Origin: Halobacillus litoralis
GTDB lineage: Bacteria > Bacillota > Bacilli > Bacillales > Halobacillaceae
Assembly: GCF_009856355.1 (NCBI RefSeq)
Contig: NZ_WMEW01000018.1
Coordinates: 1-50,885 of the forward strand
Length of the DNA: 50,885 bases
Reading direction: 5' to 3'
Below are positions 38,925 through 50,687 of this stretch, one piece after another (within the stretch, counting starts at the first letter, position 1; each line of letters starts with the position of its first letter). Below the pieces are notes generated by a model. That model did not search any database. It was given only the letters and a program-made list of their open reading frames with translations, and was not told where the DNA came from. Made by a program: the position numbers and the translations under genes.

Positions 38925-39825
38925 CTTTGCGCCGGGTCACCAGATCATAGGCAGGTGGAAGAAGCGTCCTTACATCATTTTGGGAAAGCTCGGTTCAGGA
39001 GCGTGCGGCACCGTATATAAATGCCGCTCGACACGGGGGGAGACGTATGCGCTCAAAATAGGAACCGACAGTTCCAGGCTGATGCTTGAGGTGAACATGC
39101 TAAAGAAATTCAGCAAGGTCCAAGGGGAAAAACTTGGGCCTTCTTTTGTTGATGTGGATGACTACCGGATACCTGAGGGGCCTCAGCTGCCTTTTTATGT
39201 GATGGAATACATAGAAGGAAAACCTCTGCCTCAGTTTCTGGCAGGGAAGCCGAAAGAGTGGATCGGTCTATGTGCGGCACAGCTTCTCGGGGATATTGCA
39301 AAACTTCACAAAGCCGGGTATGTGTTCGGAGATTTAAAGACGGATAACCTGCTCGTATCCGGATCGCGCGTCCGCCTTATTGACGTCGGAGGTGTGACAG
39401 CGGCAGGGAGAGCGATAAAGGAGTACACGGAATTCTATGACCGCGGGTACTGGGGGATGGGTTCCAGGAAAGCTGAGCCCTCCTATGATTTGTTCGCCAT
39501 TACGATGATTATGCTGGAAACGGCCGGAGCAGGACGGTTTGAAAAGGGCGGATCCCCGAAAAAAACACTTGAACAGAAGCTGGCAGCGGTTCCTTTGCTG
39601 AAGCCGTACCGCACGGTTATACAAAAGGGCTGGAAAGGAAAGTACAGAGATGCCGGAGAGATGCAGAAGGACTTGAGTGGTGTGCTGCTCTACAAGGCGC
39701 CGGCACCGACGCGTGTCCATTTCCGCGCTGATAAGAGAAGCAGCTCGGATGCAGGGGAACGAACAGCCATTGCCTTATTTTCCGTCCTTCTGATGGGAGG
39801 GTCTCTCGTTCCTTTCTTCTTGTAA
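38905..39825 (+). CDS. yabT: Sporulation Ser/Thr protein kinase YabT
   Basis: A 306-aa Hanks-type kinase. The G-loop GKLGSGACGTVYKC is at 27-40, the catalytic Lys at 51 (YALKI), the Glu at about 62, and the catalytic loop is FGDLKTDN (141-148), without the usual His-Arg; the DFG position reads DVG (160-162). One membrane helix at about 284-303 anchors it. B. subtilis YabT phosphorylates RecA and other DNA-binding proteins in early spore development and needs DNA. ATG 38905 follows GGAGAAG; 38890 is an alternative. It overlaps yabS. Confidence 0.92.
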   Translation: MKKQAGNFAPGHQIIGRWKKRPYIILGKLGSGACGTVYKCRSTRGETYALKIGTDSSRLMLEVNMLKKFSKVQGEKLGPSFVDVDDYRIPEGPQLPFYVMEYIEGKPLPQFLAGKPKEWIGLCAAQLLGDIAKLHKAGYVFGDLKTDNLLVSGSRVRLIDVGGVTAAGRAIKEYTEFYDRGYWGMGSRKAEPSYDLFAITMIMLETAGAGRFEKGGSPKKTLEQKLAAVPLLKPYRTVIQKGWKGKYRDAGEMQKDLSGVLLYKAPAPTRVHFRADKRSSSDAGERTAIALFSVLLMGGSLVPFFL

Positions 39826-39836
39826 CAGCTATCCTT

Positions 39837-39864
39837 TTGCAGATGGAGAGAAGAGTGATACGAT
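39837..39864 (+). promoter_or_regulatory. tilS promoter (sigma-A)
   Basis: TTGCAG (39837-39842), 16-bp spacer, TACGAT (39859-39864), 35 bases before tilS. Confidence 0.6.
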
Positions 39865-39898
39865 AGGGGAAGATAGAGATAGACAGGAGGAACGTCTG

Positions 39899-41296
39899 AT
39901 GGATCACGTTGTCCATTCGTTCATCTCAAAACATCAATTGATTCGTCCGGGGCAGACGGTTCTTGCTGCTGTATCCGGGGGGCCTGATTCCACAGCCCTG
40001 CTTCATCTGCTGACGCGGCTGAGGGAAGAGTTTCCGTTTCATCTCAAAGCCGTTTCCGTAGATCACGGACTGCGCGGGGAAGAAGCCAGGGAGGATTTGA
40101 GCTTTGTGCAGGAGCTCGCGGATCAGTGGGGTGTCGAATTTCATGGAACTTCCGTGGATACAGCCTCGTATAAGAAGGCCACGGGCAAAGGAACACAGGA
40201 AGCGGCCCGGGAACTCCGTTATCGTTTCTTTGAAGAGCAGATGCTTGCCCACGGGGCGGATGTCCTCGTCATGGGGCATCACGGAGACGATCAGGCAGAG
40301 ACGGTCATGATGCAGATGGCTCGCTCTGCGAGGCCGGAAGCGGTCCAGGGGATGCCTTTGAGGAGACCGTTTGCGTGTGGGGAAATCGTACGGCCGCTGC
40401 TCTGCGTCTCCAAGGAACAAATTCTCCACTATATGAACGACCGGTCCCTCCCCAGCCGCCATGATCCATCGAATGATCGGACGGACTATACGCGCAACGC
40501 ATTCCGTCACCGGGTGATGCCTTTTCTGAAAGAGAAGAACCCCCGGATCCACGAACATGTGCAGGCATTCAGCGAGAGAGCCGCGGAAGAACGTTCATAC
40601 ATAAACGAACAGGCGCAGAAGGTGCTGGAACATGTTCATTTTTCGGAGAATGTTGAGAAATTCGTACAATTTTCAAAACAAACTTTCAAAACATTTCCGC
40701 TTGCTTTACAAAGGACAGCCTTTCATCTAATATTGAACTATCTGTATGTGAAGCAAAACGAAGACATTTCCTATCTTCATGAAGAAATGTTCATGAACCT
40801 GTTAAGGGACGAAAAACCGAACCGTTCCCTTGATTTTCCCGGGGGGTTGAAAGTGATCCGCGCTTATGATGAGATCACCTTCACATTTGCGGATAAAAAG
40901 CAGGAGCAGTCCTATCATTTTATTCTGCAGCCCGGGGCTTCTGTCACTCTTCCGGATGGTTCATCCATGGAAGCGGAATGGAGCTGGTCGCCGGAAGAGC
41001 CTGACGCCTTCACCTATATATGTGAGGACTATCACGTAAATCTTCCACTCATCGTCCGCTCCAGAAAGCCTGGAGACCGTATGGAAGTAAGAGGGATGAA
41101 TGGGTCAAAAAAAGTAAAAGATATTTTTATTGATCAGAAAATCCCCGCCCGCATCCGCGGGACGCTGCCGGTCGTAACAGATCAGACAGGAGAAATCCTC
41201 TGGCTGGGCGGCCTGAAAAAAGGCGGCAGCCGGGACGGCAGGTCCTCAACAGGTCCATGGCTTCGGTTACATTATAAAAACAAAGCAGACGCGTAG
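39899..41296 (+). CDS. tilS: tRNA(Ile)-lysidine synthetase
   Basis: A 465-aa N-type ATP pyrophosphatase that makes lysidine at C34 of tRNA-Ile(CAT). The PP-loop [11 protein letters not shown] has SGGPDS at 26-31, with [16 protein letters not shown] and [13 protein letters not shown] NLRYRFF shown as ELRYRFFEE, and [12 protein letters not shown]-terminal domains (about 230-465) bind the tRNA, ending with [12 protein letters not shown]. Family length. AGGAGGAAC precedes ATG 39899. It is followed after 11 bases by hpt, usually the same operon. Confidence 0.96.
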   Translation: MDHVVHSFISKHQLIRPGQTVLAAVSGGPDSTALLHLLTRLREEFPFHLKAVSVDHGLRGEEAREDLSFVQELADQWGVEFHGTSVDTASYKKATGKGTQEAARELRYRFFEEQMLAHGADVLVMGHHGDDQAETVMMQMARSARPEAVQGMPLRRPFACGEIVRPLLCVSKEQILHYMNDRSLPSRHDPSNDRTDYTRNAFRHRVMPFLKEKNPRIHEHVQAFSERAAEERSYINEQAQKVLEHVHFSENVEKFVQFSKQTFKTFPLALQRTAFHLILNYLYVKQNEDISYLHEEMFMNLLRDEKPNRSLDFPGGLKVIRAYDEITFTFADKKQEQSYHFILQPGASVTLPDGSSMEAEWSWSPEEPDAFTYICEDYHVNLPLIVRSRKPGDRMEVRGMNGSKKVKDIFIDQKIPARIRGTLPVVTDQTGEILWLGGLKKGGSRDGRSSTGPWLRLHYKNKADA

Positions 41297-41307
41297 GAGG
41301 AGCAATC

Positions 41308-41847
41308 ATGCACAACGAAATTGAAAAGGTCTTGATTTCCGAAGAGGAGATCCAGCAGAAATGCAAGGACATGGGAGCCCGTTTATCCGAGGAGTATAAG
41401 GATCGCTTTCCTTTGGCTATCGGAGTACTGAAAGGGGCCACTCCATTTATGACAGACCTTTTGAAACGTATGGAGACGCATTTGGAAATGGACTTCATGG
41501 ATGTGTCCAGTTACCACGGGGGTATGGAATCCTCCGGAGAGGTCAAGATTGTCAAGGACCTTGATACAAAAGTAGAGGGCCGGGATATCCTGATCATCGA
41601 AGACATTATCGACAGCGGCCGCACACTTGCCTATCTTGTCGACTTGTTTAAATATAGAAAAGCGAATTCGATTAAAATCGTTACGCTTCTTGATAAACCG
41701 ACAGGGCGCAACGCCGATGTGAAAGCAGATGTTGTCGGCTTTGAAGTACCTGATGAATTCGTTGTAGGGTACGGTCTGGATTATCAGGAGAAATATCGGA
41801 ATCTTCCTTATGTAGGGGTGTTGAAACCTGAAGTTTATGGTGGATAG
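41308..41847 (+). CDS. hpt: Hypoxanthine-guanine phosphoribosyltransferase
   Basis: A 179-aa purine salvage enzyme using PRPP with hypoxanthine or guanine. The PRPP loop reads [17 protein letters not shown] (about 93-109), the substrate loop DVSSYHGG (about 70-77) and the purine-contact [25 protein letters not shown] in parts. RBS GGAGGAGC precedes the ATG. It sits between tilS and ftsH; in B. subtilis HprT, TilS and FtsH interact in expression control. Confidence 0.97.
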   Translation: MHNEIEKVLISEEEIQQKCKDMGARLSEEYKDRFPLAIGVLKGATPFMTDLLKRMETHLEMDFMDVSSYHGGMESSGEVKIVKDLDTKVEGRDILIIEDIIDSGRTLAYLVDLFKYRKANSIKIVTLLDKPTGRNADVKADVVGFEVPDEFVVGYGLDYQEKYRNLPYVGVLKPEVYGG

Positions 41848-41898
41848 TCCCAGATACTCCGTAAGTGGTTTCAAGCGGTTCGTTTCAAGGGTAATTAG

Positions 41899-41928
41899 TT
41901 GTGTCGTCCGTTTTTGTTATGGTAGTAT
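41899..41928 (+). promoter_or_regulatory. Possible ftsH promoter
   Basis: TTGTGT (41899-41904), 18-base spacer, TAGTAT (41923-41928), 37 bases before ftsH. The match is moderate; read-through from hpt is possible, as no terminator is seen between them. Confidence 0.45.
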
Positions 41929-41964
41929 TTACTATAGTTTTTCTCGTTTGGGAGGAGGTAGGCA

Positions 41965-43995
41965 ATGAACCGGATCTTTCGTAATACCATATTTTACTTA
42001 CTTATCTTCCTCGTTGTTATCGGCGTGGTCGGTTTATTCCGAGGTCAAGGTGATCCGCAGCAAGAGTTAAATGTAAATCAGTTTTACGATAAATTGAACA
42101 GCGGTGCCATCGAAGAGATGACAATTCAGCCTGTTAATGGAGTGATTCGAATCACTGGTCAGCTGGAGGGTGCTGAAGAAGGGGAGGAAACCTTCACCGC
42201 ACAGATTACAGCTAACGACCAGACACTTTCCAACATTACCGAGACGGCTCAGGAGCAGTCGATCTTAAATGTGGAACAGGAAGAGCAGCCGAGCGCATGG
42301 GTGACATTCCTGACATCGATTATTCCGTTTGTCATTATCTTCATTCTCTTCTTCTTCCTGCTTAACCAGGCTCAGGGCGGCGGAAGCCGTGTCATGAACT
42401 TCGGTAAGAGCAAGGCGAAGATGTACACCGAAGAGAAGAAGAAAGTACGCTTTAAAGACGTTGCTGGTGCAGATGAAGAGAAGCAGGAGCTTGTGGAAGT
42501 GGTTGACTTCCTTAAGGACCCGCGCAAATTCTCTGCCGTTGGCGCACGTATTCCAAAAGGTGTCCTGTTAGTAGGACCACCGGGTACAGGTAAAACATTG
42601 CTGGCCCGTGCTGTTGCCGGAGAAGCAGGCGTTCCATTCTTCTCCATCAGTGGTTCGGACTTTGTTGAAATGTTTGTCGGTGTCGGAGCTTCCCGTGTCC
42701 GTGACCTGTTTGAAAATGCGAAAAAGAATGCCCCTGGTATCATCTTTATTGATGAGATCGATGCTGTCGGACGTCAGCGTGGCGCAGGCCTCGGCGGCGG
42801 TCACGACGAACGTGAGCAGACATTGAACCAGCTCCTTGTTGAGATGGACGGTTTCGGAGTCAATGAAGGAATCATCATCATTGCTGCAACCAACAGACCG
42901 GACATTCTTGACCCGGCCCTTCTTCGTCCCGGCCGTTTTGACAGACAGATTACTGTCGATCGTCCAGACGTCAAAGGTCGTGAAGCTGTTCTCGCCGTTC
43001 ATGCGAAGAACAAGCCATTGTCTGAAAATGTCGATCTTAAGACCATTGCTCTCCGTACACCAGGATTCTCAGGTGCAGACCTCGAGAACCTGCTGAACGA
43101 AGCAGCTCTTGTAGCTGCCCGTGGGGACAAGAAAAATGTCGACATGGATGATGTCGATGAAGCTATTGACCGTGTTATTGCAGGACCGGCTAAGAAGAGC
43201 CGCGTCATTTCTACAAAAGAGCGCGACATCGTTGCCAACCACGAAAGTGGACATACGGTTATCGGTATGGTGCTTGATGATGCCGACATGGTTCATAAAG
43301 TAACGATTGTTCCACGAGGTCAGGCCGGCGGTTATGCGGTCATGCTTCCGAAAGAAGACCGTTACTTTATGACAAAACCTGAACTCTTCGACAAGATTAC
43401 AGGTCTTCTGGGTGGCCGTGTAGCCGAGGAAATCATCTTTGGTGAAGTAAGTACAGGTGCCCACAACGACTTCCAGCGTGCGACAAGCATTGCACGTAAG
43501 ATGGTTACAGAATACGGAATGAGTGAAAAACTCGGACCGCTTCAGTTCGGTTCAAACTCCGGAGGTCAGGTCTTCCTTGGCCGTGATATCCAGAACGAAC
43601 AGAACTACAGTGACCAGATCGCATACGAAATCGATCAGGAAGTGAAGAACTTTATCCAGTACTGTTATGATCGTGCGAAGACGATTCTGACAGAGAACAG
43701 AGATAAATTAGAGCTGATTGCTAAAACATTGTTGGAAGTAGAAACCCTTGATGCAACTCAAATTCGTTCCCTGTTTGATAAAGGGCGTCTTCCGACAGAT
43801 GAAGAGCTTGAAGCACTCGCAAGAGAACACAATGCTAAAATCAAGAACAACACTTCTTCTGGCAGCGATGAAGATGTACGCGTCAACATCCAGTCCAAAG
43901 ATGAAGAAGCTGCTGAAGAGGAACAGGATACAGAAGCTTCCTCCACAAATAACGAAGAAGAGAACGAAACAGATTCCGACGATCGCCGTTCTTAA
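41965..43995 (+). CDS. ftsH: ATP-dependent zinc metalloprotease FtsH
   Basis: A 676-aa membrane AAA+ protease that degrades membrane and regulatory proteins, including Spo0E-type targets in B. subtilis. Membrane segments lie at about 5-25 and 110-132 around an extracytoplasmic loop; Walker A GPPGTGKT is at 204-211, [13 protein letters not shown] and the [21 protein letters not shown] follow in parts, and the zinc site HESGH is at 426-430. A long acidic, Ser/Asn/Glu tail (about 625-676) ends it. GGGAGGAGG precedes the ATG. Confidence 0.98.
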   Translation: MNRIFRNTIFYLLIFLVVIGVVGLFRGQGDPQQELNVNQFYDKLNSGAIEEMTIQPVNGVIRITGQLEGAEEGEETFTAQITANDQTLSNITETAQEQSILNVEQEEQPSAWVTFLTSIIPFVIIFILFFFLLNQAQGGGSRVMNFGKSKAKMYTEEKKKVRFKDVAGADEEKQELVEVVDFLKDPRKFSAVGARIPKGVLLVGPPGTGKTLLARAVAGEAGVPFFSISGSDFVEMFVGVGASRVRDLFENAKKNAPGIIFIDEIDAVGRQRGAGLGGGHDEREQTLNQLLVEMDGFGVNEGIIIIAATNRPDILDPALLRPGRFDRQITVDRPDVKGREAVLAVHAKNKPLSENVDLKTIALRTPGFSGADLENLLNEAALVAARGDKKNVDMDDVDEAIDRVIAGPAKKSRVISTKERDIVANHESGHTVIGMVLDDADMVHKVTIVPRGQAGGYAVMLPKEDRYFMTKPELFDKITGLLGGRVAEEIIFGEVSTGAHNDFQRATSIARKMVTEYGMSEKLGPLQFGSNSGGQVFLGRDIQNEQNYSDQIAYEIDQEVKNFIQYCYDRAKTILTENRDKLELIAKTLLEVETLDATQIRSLFDKGRLPTDEELEALAREHNAKIKNNTSSGSDEDVRVNIQSKDEEAAEEEQDTEASSTNNEEENETDSDDRRS

Positions 43996-44003
43996 TTCGA
44001 TGA

Positions 44004-44036
44004 AAAAACCACACCAGCTCCGGCGGTGTGGTTTTT
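44004..44036 (+). terminator. ftsH terminator
   Basis: AAAAACCACACC pairs with GGTGTGGTTTTT around a nine-base loop (44004-44036). Confidence 0.9.
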
Positions 44037-44069
44037 CGTGTCTCATTACAGCAGACGGTTCGGCTCTTG

Positions 44070-44078
44070 TGGTATGAT
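44070..44078 (+). promoter_or_regulatory. coaX extended -10 promoter
   Basis: TGGTATGAT (44070-44078) is a plausible extended -10, 36 bases before coaX. Confidence 0.5.
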
Positions 44079-44113
44079 GGTAGCCGAAGGAAATGACACA
44101 GGAGGCTTTTTGT

Positions 44114-44905
44114 ATGAATTTTGTCCTTGATGTGGGAAATACCAATACTGTCTTAGGTGTGTTTGAAAATGGCGCGTTAAAGTATCAATGGCGTATTAAG
44201 ACAGATCGACATAAAACAGAAGATGAATTCGGGATGTTAATCAAATCCCTGTTTGATCATGAAGGTTTGACCTTTGAGGATATGGACGGTGTCATCATCT
44301 CTTCCGTTGTCCCGCCCATAATGTTTGCACTTGACCGTATGTCTCGTTATTATTTTAAAAAGCAGCCCATGATTATCGGAGAGAACAATGTCGACCATGG
44401 TCTGCCGATGAAGTATCCGAACCCGGCTGAGATTGGGGCGGACCGGGTAGTGAATGCTGTCGGGGCAATTGGTGAGTACCCGCTTCCTTTAGTCATTATA
44501 GATTTTGGGACAGCGACCACCTACTGCTACATTAATGCAGAAGGGGAGTATCTGGGGGGCGCTATTGCACCTGGAATCAACATTTCCATGGAAGCTCTCT
44601 ATGCCAAAGCAGCTAAACTTCCGAAGATTGAAATTAAAAGTCCGGAGCATGTCATCGGACAGAGCACTGTAGAAGCTATGCAGTCCGGAGCGTTTTATGG
44701 ATATGTCGGACAAGTGGATGAGGTTGTCCGAAGAATGAAGGAAACATCCGACCATACCCCGACTGTTATCGCTACCGGCGGCCTCGCGAATTTAATTGCC
44801 GGCCAGTCCAGGACCATTGACCATGTGGACCCCTATCTAACATTGAAGGGGCTGCATAAGATATATCAGCGCAACAAAGAGAAAAAAGTATTTAAAGGAG
44901 AATGA
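44114..44905 (+). CDS. coaX: Type III pantothenate kinase
   Basis: A 263-aa ASKHA-fold kinase for the first step of CoA synthesis, not inhibited by CoA in this class. [15 protein letters not shown] opens the protein, with [17 protein letters not shown] (about 96-112), the IDFGTATTY segment (about 128-136) and [11 protein letters not shown] 44114 is chosen because GGAGG is 8 bases upstream; a start at 44093 would lie before that site. hslO follows after 6 bases. Confidence 0.95.
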   Translation: MNFVLDVGNTNTVLGVFENGALKYQWRIKTDRHKTEDEFGMLIKSLFDHEGLTFEDMDGVIISSVVPPIMFALDRMSRYYFKKQPMIIGENNVDHGLPMKYPNPAEIGADRVVNAVGAIGEYPLPLVIIDFGTATTYCYINAEGEYLGGAIAPGINISMEALYAKAAKLPKIEIKSPEHVIGQSTVEAMQSGAFYGYVGQVDEVVRRMKETSDHTPTVIATGGLANLIAGQSRTIDHVDPYLTLKGLHKIYQRNKEKKVFKGE

Positions 44906-44911
44906 TGATTC

Positions 44912-45793
44912 ATGTCAGATTATTTAGTGCGGGCGATGGCATTTGATGGACAAGTGAGAGCATACGCTGTTCAGTCCACTAATACCGTCGAAGAAGCCAG
45001 ACGCAGACAGGATACGTGGGCGACAACATCAGCCGCTCTGGGTAGAACCTTGACGATCAGCTCTATGATGGGAGCTATGCTTAAAGGAGATAACAAAATT
45101 ACAGTGAAGGTCGAAGGCGGCGGTCCAATCGGGGCCATTGTGGTCGATGCCAACGCTGACGGGGAAGTACGCGGCTATGCGAAGAATCCCCATGTCGACT
45201 TCGAGTCCAATGCGCAGGGGAAACTGGATGTATCCCGTGCGGTCGGTACATCCGGGACATTAAGTATTGTGAAAGACCTCGGAATGAGAGACCATTTCAC
45301 CGGGCAGGTTCCAATCGTATCCGGTGAAATCAGTGAAGACTTCACGTATTACTTCGCAAATTCCGAGCAGGTGCCTTCAGCTGTTGGTGCCGGCGTTCTG
45401 GTGGACACAGATCACAGTATCCTTGCTTCCGGCGGATTCATTATTCAAATGATGCCGGGTGCCGATGATAAGACGACAACGGAAATTGAGAAACGCCTCT
45501 CTGACATGCGTCCGATTTCCACGCTTGTACAGGAAGGGAAGACACCAGAGCAGATTCTTCATACCGTTCTTGGTGAAGAAAATGTCCAGCTGCTGGATAC
45601 CAAGCCTGTGAAATTTCAGTGCCACTGTTCGCGTGAACGGGTGGAGATGGCTATTTCCAGCCTGGGTGATGAGGAGATTCAGCGTATGATCGAAGAGGAT
45701 AATGGAGCGGAAGCGAAATGCCACTTCTGTAACGAAGATTATCAATTCTCTGCTGATGATCTGGAAGAACTGAAATCTCAGAGCACCAGCTGA
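44912..45793 (+). CDS. hslO: Redox-regulated chaperone Hsp33
   Basis: A 293-aa holdase chaperone activated by oxidation. The N-terminal domain has [18 protein letters not shown] and [23 protein letters not shown] in pieces; the C-terminal redox switch carries the four zinc cysteines as CHCSRER (about 233-239) and CHFC (about 266-269). Length is typical. RBS AAAGGAG lies 9 bases before ATG 44912. In B. subtilis yacD (PrsA-like) follows; here it is missing and a terminator and cysK come next. Confidence 0.95.
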   Translation: MSDYLVRAMAFDGQVRAYAVQSTNTVEEARRRQDTWATTSAALGRTLTISSMMGAMLKGDNKITVKVEGGGPIGAIVVDANADGEVRGYAKNPHVDFESNAQGKLDVSRAVGTSGTLSIVKDLGMRDHFTGQVPIVSGEISEDFTYYFANSEQVPSAVGAGVLVDTDHSILASGGFIIQMMPGADDKTTTEIEKRLSDMRPISTLVQEGKTPEQILHTVLGEENVQLLDTKPVKFQCHCSRERVEMAISSLGDEEIQRMIEEDNGAEAKCHFCNEDYQFSADDLEELKSQSTS

Positions 45794-45830
45794 TTTTTTT
45801 CATCATATGACAGCTGGAGGGATATAAATA

Positions 45831-45858
45831 AAAGACGGGACTTTCGTTCCGTCTTTTT
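45831..45858 (+). terminator. hslO terminator
   Basis: AAAGACGGGA pairs with TTCCGTCTTT around six bases, followed by T (45831-45858). Confidence 0.85.
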
Positions 45859-45880
45859 CTATTTTTCCGGCATGAATTGT

Positions 45881-45909
45881 TTGACAATTGTAGTGGAGTT
45901 CAGTAAGTT
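45881..45909 (+). promoter_or_regulatory. Possible cysK promoter
   Basis: TTGACA (45881-45886), 17-bp spacer, TAAGTT (45904-45909). The -35 is perfect and the -10 poor. I saw no clear CymR site. Confidence 0.5.
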
Positions 45910-45950
45910 AAACTTAAATCCTATTTAAATACTTGGTTTTAGGAGTGATG

Positions 45951-46880
45951 GTGTTGAGAATCGTAAATAACGTAAGTGAACTTGTAGGACAGACTCCGCT
46001 GGTTAAACTGAATGGCAGTGCTGAGGAAGACAGTGCGGACATTTATCTTAAACTGGAGTATATGAACCCGGGGAGTTCTGTAAAAGATCGTATCGCTTTA
46101 TCCATGGTGGAAGAGGCGGAAAAAGATGGACGTTTGAACGAGGGTGACACGATTGTAGAACCAACCAGTGGAAATACAGGGATTGGTCTGGCTATGATTG
46201 CTGCGGCCAAAGGGTACAAAGCGATTCTCGTTATGCCGGATACGATGAGTCAGGAACGTCGAAACCTGCTCCGGGCCTATGGGGCGGAACTGGTCCTTAC
46301 ACCAGGGAGCGACGGCATGAAGGGAGCAATTAAGAAAGCTGCTGAACTTCATGAAAAGCATGGATACTTCATGCCGCAGCAGTTTAACAATGAAGCAAAC
46401 CCTCTCATCCATGAAAAGACAACAGGACCTGAGATCATCGAGCAGATGGGTGATCAGCTGGATGCTTTTGTTGCTGGTATCGGTACAGGTGGAACGATTA
46501 CCGGAGCCGGGAAAGTGCTGAAAGAAAAGTATCCCGATATGAAGATCTACGCGATCGAGCCTGAAGAATCTCCGGTGTTATCCGGTGGGAATCCAGGGCC
46601 TCACAAAATCCAGGGAATCGGCGCCGGGTTTGTTCCGGGAATCCTGAACACGGAAATTTACGATGAAGTCGTGACGGTTTCCAAGGAAGACTCCTTTAAA
46701 GCCGCCCGCGAAGCCGCGAGGAAAGATGGAATCCTTGGAGGAATCTCTTCCGGTTCAGCGATCCACGTAGCAAAACAAGTGGCTAAGCAGCTTGGAAAAG
46801 GGAAGAAAGTGGTCGCTGTCATTCCAAGTAACGGAGAAAGGTACTTGTCTACTCCTCTTTACCAGTTTGATGAAGAATAA
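45951..46880 (+). CDS. cysK: Cysteine synthase A
   Basis: A 309-aa PLP enzyme that makes cysteine from O-acetylserine and sulfide. [16 protein letters not shown] opens the protein, the PLP lysine is in NPGSSVKDR (about 41), and [13 protein letters not shown] (phosphate and substrate loop), [22 protein letters not shown] and GGISSGSA follow. The start is GTG at 45951, aligning with the B. subtilis N-terminus, with AGGAG 5 bases upstream; 45948 (ATG) and 45954 (TTG) are close alternatives. In B. subtilis pabB-pabA-pabC follow, but here the folate genes follow directly. Confidence 0.95.
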   Translation: MLRIVNNVSELVGQTPLVKLNGSAEEDSADIYLKLEYMNPGSSVKDRIALSMVEEAEKDGRLNEGDTIVEPTSGNTGIGLAMIAAAKGYKAILVMPDTMSQERRNLLRAYGAELVLTPGSDGMKGAIKKAAELHEKHGYFMPQQFNNEANPLIHEKTTGPEIIEQMGDQLDAFVAGIGTGGTITGAGKVLKEKYPDMKIYAIEPEESPVLSGGNPGPHKIQGIGAGFVPGILNTEIYDEVVTVSKEDSFKAAREAARKDGILGGISSGSAIHVAKQVAKQLGKGKKVVAVIPSNGERYLSTPLYQFDEE

Positions 46881-46887
46881 AAAAGAG

Positions 46888-46919
46888 CGCACTCCTTGGA
46901 GAAAGGAGTGCGTTTTTTT
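46888..46919 (+). terminator. cysK terminator
   Basis: CGCACTCCTT pairs with AAGGAGTGCG around five bases and is followed by seven T, so folP is probably not in the cysK transcript. Between here and folP I see no clear promoter pair. Confidence 0.92.
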
Positions 46920-46999
46920 ATTAAAGGGGTTCGTGCCATGATAGAACTCATGAAATGATGTAAGATAGGGAAAGAGTCATAAAGAAACGAGGGAAGCAC

Positions 47000-47833
47000 A
47001 TGTCCTTATACTTACACACACGCACGAAAACATATAATTTAGCCGAGGAAACGCTTGTGATGGGCATTTTGAACGTCACACCCGACTCTTTTTCAGATGG
47101 TGGTCTGTACACAGATGTGGACCGTGCTGTCCACCAGGCAGAAAGAATGGTGGAAGAAGGGGCCCGGATTATCGATATTGGTGGTGAGTCCACACGGCCG
47201 GGACATGAACCGGTGACAGAAAGGGAAGAGTTACAAAGGGTTATCCCTGTGATCGAAGCGGTAAGCCGTACCGTGGATGTGCCGATCTCCATTGACACGT
47301 ATAAGTCGGAAGTAGCGAAACAGGCGGTGGAGCATGGAGCTTCCATCATTAATGATGTGTGGGGAGCCTTAAAAGACCCCGCCATAGCCGATGTTGCTGC
47401 CCGGTATGATGTGCCGATTATATTGACGCATAATCGCGAGGATCGGAACTATACCCATTTAATAACTGATATGAAACAGGATCTAAGGAATATGGTAGAC
47501 AGCGTGAAAGCGCGTGGAGTAAAGGATGCGCAGATTATCCTGGATCCGGGGATTGGTTTTGCCAAGAGCCAGCAGCAGAATCTTGTTGTCATGCGTCACT
47601 TGAAAGACCTTCGGGACCTTGGGTATCCACTGCTGCTCGGTACTTCAAGGAAATCGTTTATTGGTACGGTTCTGGATCTTCCTAAAGAGGAACGAATGGA
47701 AGGGACGGGCGCAACGGTCTGCTATGGAATCTCCCAGGGAGTGGAGATCGTAAGAGTCCATGATGTCCAGCCTGTGTCCCGTATGGTGAAGATGATGGAT
47801 GCTATGATTGGAAAGGGTGGAGGAATTGGATAA
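47000..47833 (+). CDS. folP: Dihydropteroate synthase
   Basis: A 277-aa TIM-barrel enzyme joining DHPPP and p-aminobenzoate, the sulfonamide target (B. subtilis sul). LVMGILNVTPDSFSDGG and IIDIGGESTRPG lie in the N-terminal part, with PISIDTYKSEVAKQA near 95 and LLGTSRKSFIGTVL near 214. RBS GAGGGAAG precedes ATG 47000. It overlaps folB by 8 bases, which overlaps folK by 8, so the three are tightly coupled. Confidence 0.97.
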   Translation: MSLYLHTRTKTYNLAEETLVMGILNVTPDSFSDGGLYTDVDRAVHQAERMVEEGARIIDIGGESTRPGHEPVTEREELQRVIPVIEAVSRTVDVPISIDTYKSEVAKQAVEHGASIINDVWGALKDPAIADVAARYDVPIILTHNREDRNYTHLITDMKQDLRNMVDSVKARGVKDAQIILDPGIGFAKSQQQNLVVMRHLKDLRDLGYPLLLGTSRKSFIGTVLDLPKEERMEGTGATVCYGISQGVEIVRVHDVQPVSRMVKMMDAMIGKGGGIG

Positions 47834-48194
47834 AATCTATGTTAATCAAATGGAATTCTGGGGCTATCACGGCCTTTTTCCGGAAGAAAATAAACTGGGG
47901 CAGCGTTTTTACGTTGACCTTGAACTGGAGCTGGATTTAAAACCGGCCTCCCAATCTGACGATATGACAAAGTCCATTGATTATGGGGCCATTTATGAAT
48001 CAACAAAAAAAATTGTAGAGGGGAAAGCCTGTTATCTTGTAGAGTCTGTAGCTGAACAGATCTCACGGGAGTTATTCTCGTCTTTTCCGCTGTTGGAAGG
48101 ATGCCTCGTAAAAGTGATCAAGCCCGACCCGCCCATCCCCGGCCATTATCAATCGGTAGCTATTGAGATATACCGGAGCCGGTCTGATGAATAA
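47826..48194 (+). CDS. folB: Dihydroneopterin aldolase
   Basis: A 122-aa aldolase that cleaves dihydroneopterin to 6-hydroxymethyl-dihydropterin. DKIYVNQMEFWGYHGLFPEENKLGQRF with the GYHG and Glu of PEE, DYGAIY, LVESVAEQI, and the catalytic Lys in VKVIKPDPPIPGH are visible. The start is TTG at 47826, aligned with B. subtilis (MDKVYV); a longer frame from 47808 runs back into folP. AAAGGGTGGAGG precedes it. Confidence 0.94.
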   Translation: MDKIYVNQMEFWGYHGLFPEENKLGQRFYVDLELELDLKPASQSDDMTKSIDYGAIYESTKKIVEGKACYLVESVAEQISRELFSSFPLLEGCLVKVIKPDPPIPGHYQSVAIEIYRSRSDE

Positions 48195-48684
48195 AGCATA
48201 TATTGCCCTCGGTTCCAACCTTGCTGAACGGGAGCAGTATCTTCGTGACGCTGTATCATTATTGGATGAAAACGGAGCGGTCCAGGTAGAAGAGAAATCC
48301 GGGGTATATGAAACGGTTCCGGTAGGCTACACAGACCAGGGAGACTTTTTAAATATGGTGATTGTCGTGAAAACGTCCCTCCCTCCGGAAGAGCTTCTGA
48401 AGGTCTGCCAGTCCATAGAAGACGGTCTCGGGCGAAAAAGATTGGTGAAATGGGGGCCGCGGACCATTGATCTTGATATTCTTTTGTATAACGAAGAAAA
48501 CAGGAAGGCCGCCGACTTGACGATCCCTCATCCCCACATGCATGAGCGGGCCTTTGTTATCGTGCCTCTGGCAGATGTGGATCCCCGTGCATATCTTCCC
48601 CACCTGCAGAAGCAGGCGGTGGAACTGCTGCATGAACTGCCGGATGCCGAAAGAGATAGTGTTGTGTTATGGGGATACCTCTGA
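48187..48684 (+). CDS. folK: HPPK: 2-amino-4-hydroxy-6-hydroxymethyldihydropteridine pyrophosphokinase
   Basis: A 165-aa kinase that activates 6-hydroxymethyl-dihydropterin for FolP. AYIALGSNLAEREQYL, YETVPVGYTDQGDFLNMV, and the ATP/Mg signature KWGPRTIDLDILLY (about 89-102) are visible, then IPHPHMHERAFVIVPLAD. ATG 48187 lies in the folB end with GGAG 8 bases upstream. In B. subtilis yazB and dusB follow; they are absent here. Confidence 0.95.
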   Translation: MNKAYIALGSNLAEREQYLRDAVSLLDENGAVQVEEKSGVYETVPVGYTDQGDFLNMVIVVKTSLPPEELLKVCQSIEDGLGRKRLVKWGPRTIDLDILLYNEENRKAADLTIPHPHMHERAFVIVPLADVDPRAYLPHLQKQAVELLHELPDAERDSVVLWGYL

Positions 48685-48753
48685 CTAAAAAGGGTGGGGG
48701 GATAAGGGGAGAGGCACCTCAGCAGGTAACAAGGGCTGAGCTCCGCATGAGCG

Positions 48754-48782
48754 TTGACACACCCATAAGACTTTTTTATACT
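48754..48782 (+). promoter_or_regulatory. lysS promoter (sigma-A)
   Basis: TTGACA (48754-48759), 17-bp spacer, TATACT (48777-48782). The predicted start near 48789 lies only about 10 bases before the terminator hairpin below. Confidence 0.75.
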
Positions 48783-48791
48783 AAACCATAG

Positions 48792-50366
<1,575 letters not shown>

Positions 50367-50373
50367 TTTAGTC

Positions 50374-50409
50374 AGCCTCCGCCTTTATAAAGGCGGAGGC
50401 TTTCTTTTT
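50374..50409 (+). terminator. lysS terminator
   Basis: AGCCTCCGCCTT (50374-50385) pairs perfectly with AAGGCGGAGGCT (50390-50401), four-base loop, T-rich tail. Confidence 0.93.
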
Positions 50410-50441
50410 ACAAGAAAATAATAAGTTATTGAAAAAAACTA

Positions 50442-50652
50442 TTGCGCAATCGGTATATCCGTGATAAATTATTACTTGTCGCTTTAAGAGAGCGATGCGG
50501 TGTTGAAAGACGCCGAAACAAATCACAAAAAAGTTGTTGACATTAACAACCCAGCGTGATAAATTAGTATTTGTCGCCAAAAACGACAGCAACAACGCTT
50601 TCTCAACTTCATCAAAAAAGTTGTTGACATAAAAATCAACACATGATAAGAT
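50442..50652 (+). promoter_or_regulatory. Three tandem rRNA promoters
   Basis: P1: TTGCGC (50442-50447), 17 bp, TAAATT (50465-50470). P2: TTGACA (50537-50542), 17 bp, TAAATT (50560-50565). P3: TTGACA (50624-50629), 17 bp, TAAGAT (50647-50652). Each spacer ends in GTGA or ATGA, and each -10 is followed by a TGTCGC- or GTCGC-like block that can form a small hairpin, so the units look duplicated. P2 and P3 have consensus -35 boxes. Confidence 0.9.
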
Positions 50653-50687
50653 GATTAAGTCGCTGTTTTCAAACGGCAGACAACATT

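Noticed and set aside
48688..48712. AGGGTGG after folK resembling part of a T-box sequence
   Set aside because: The rest of the T-box motif (ACCGCG side), a specifier stem I and an antiterminator are missing, and the stretch follows the folK stop at once.
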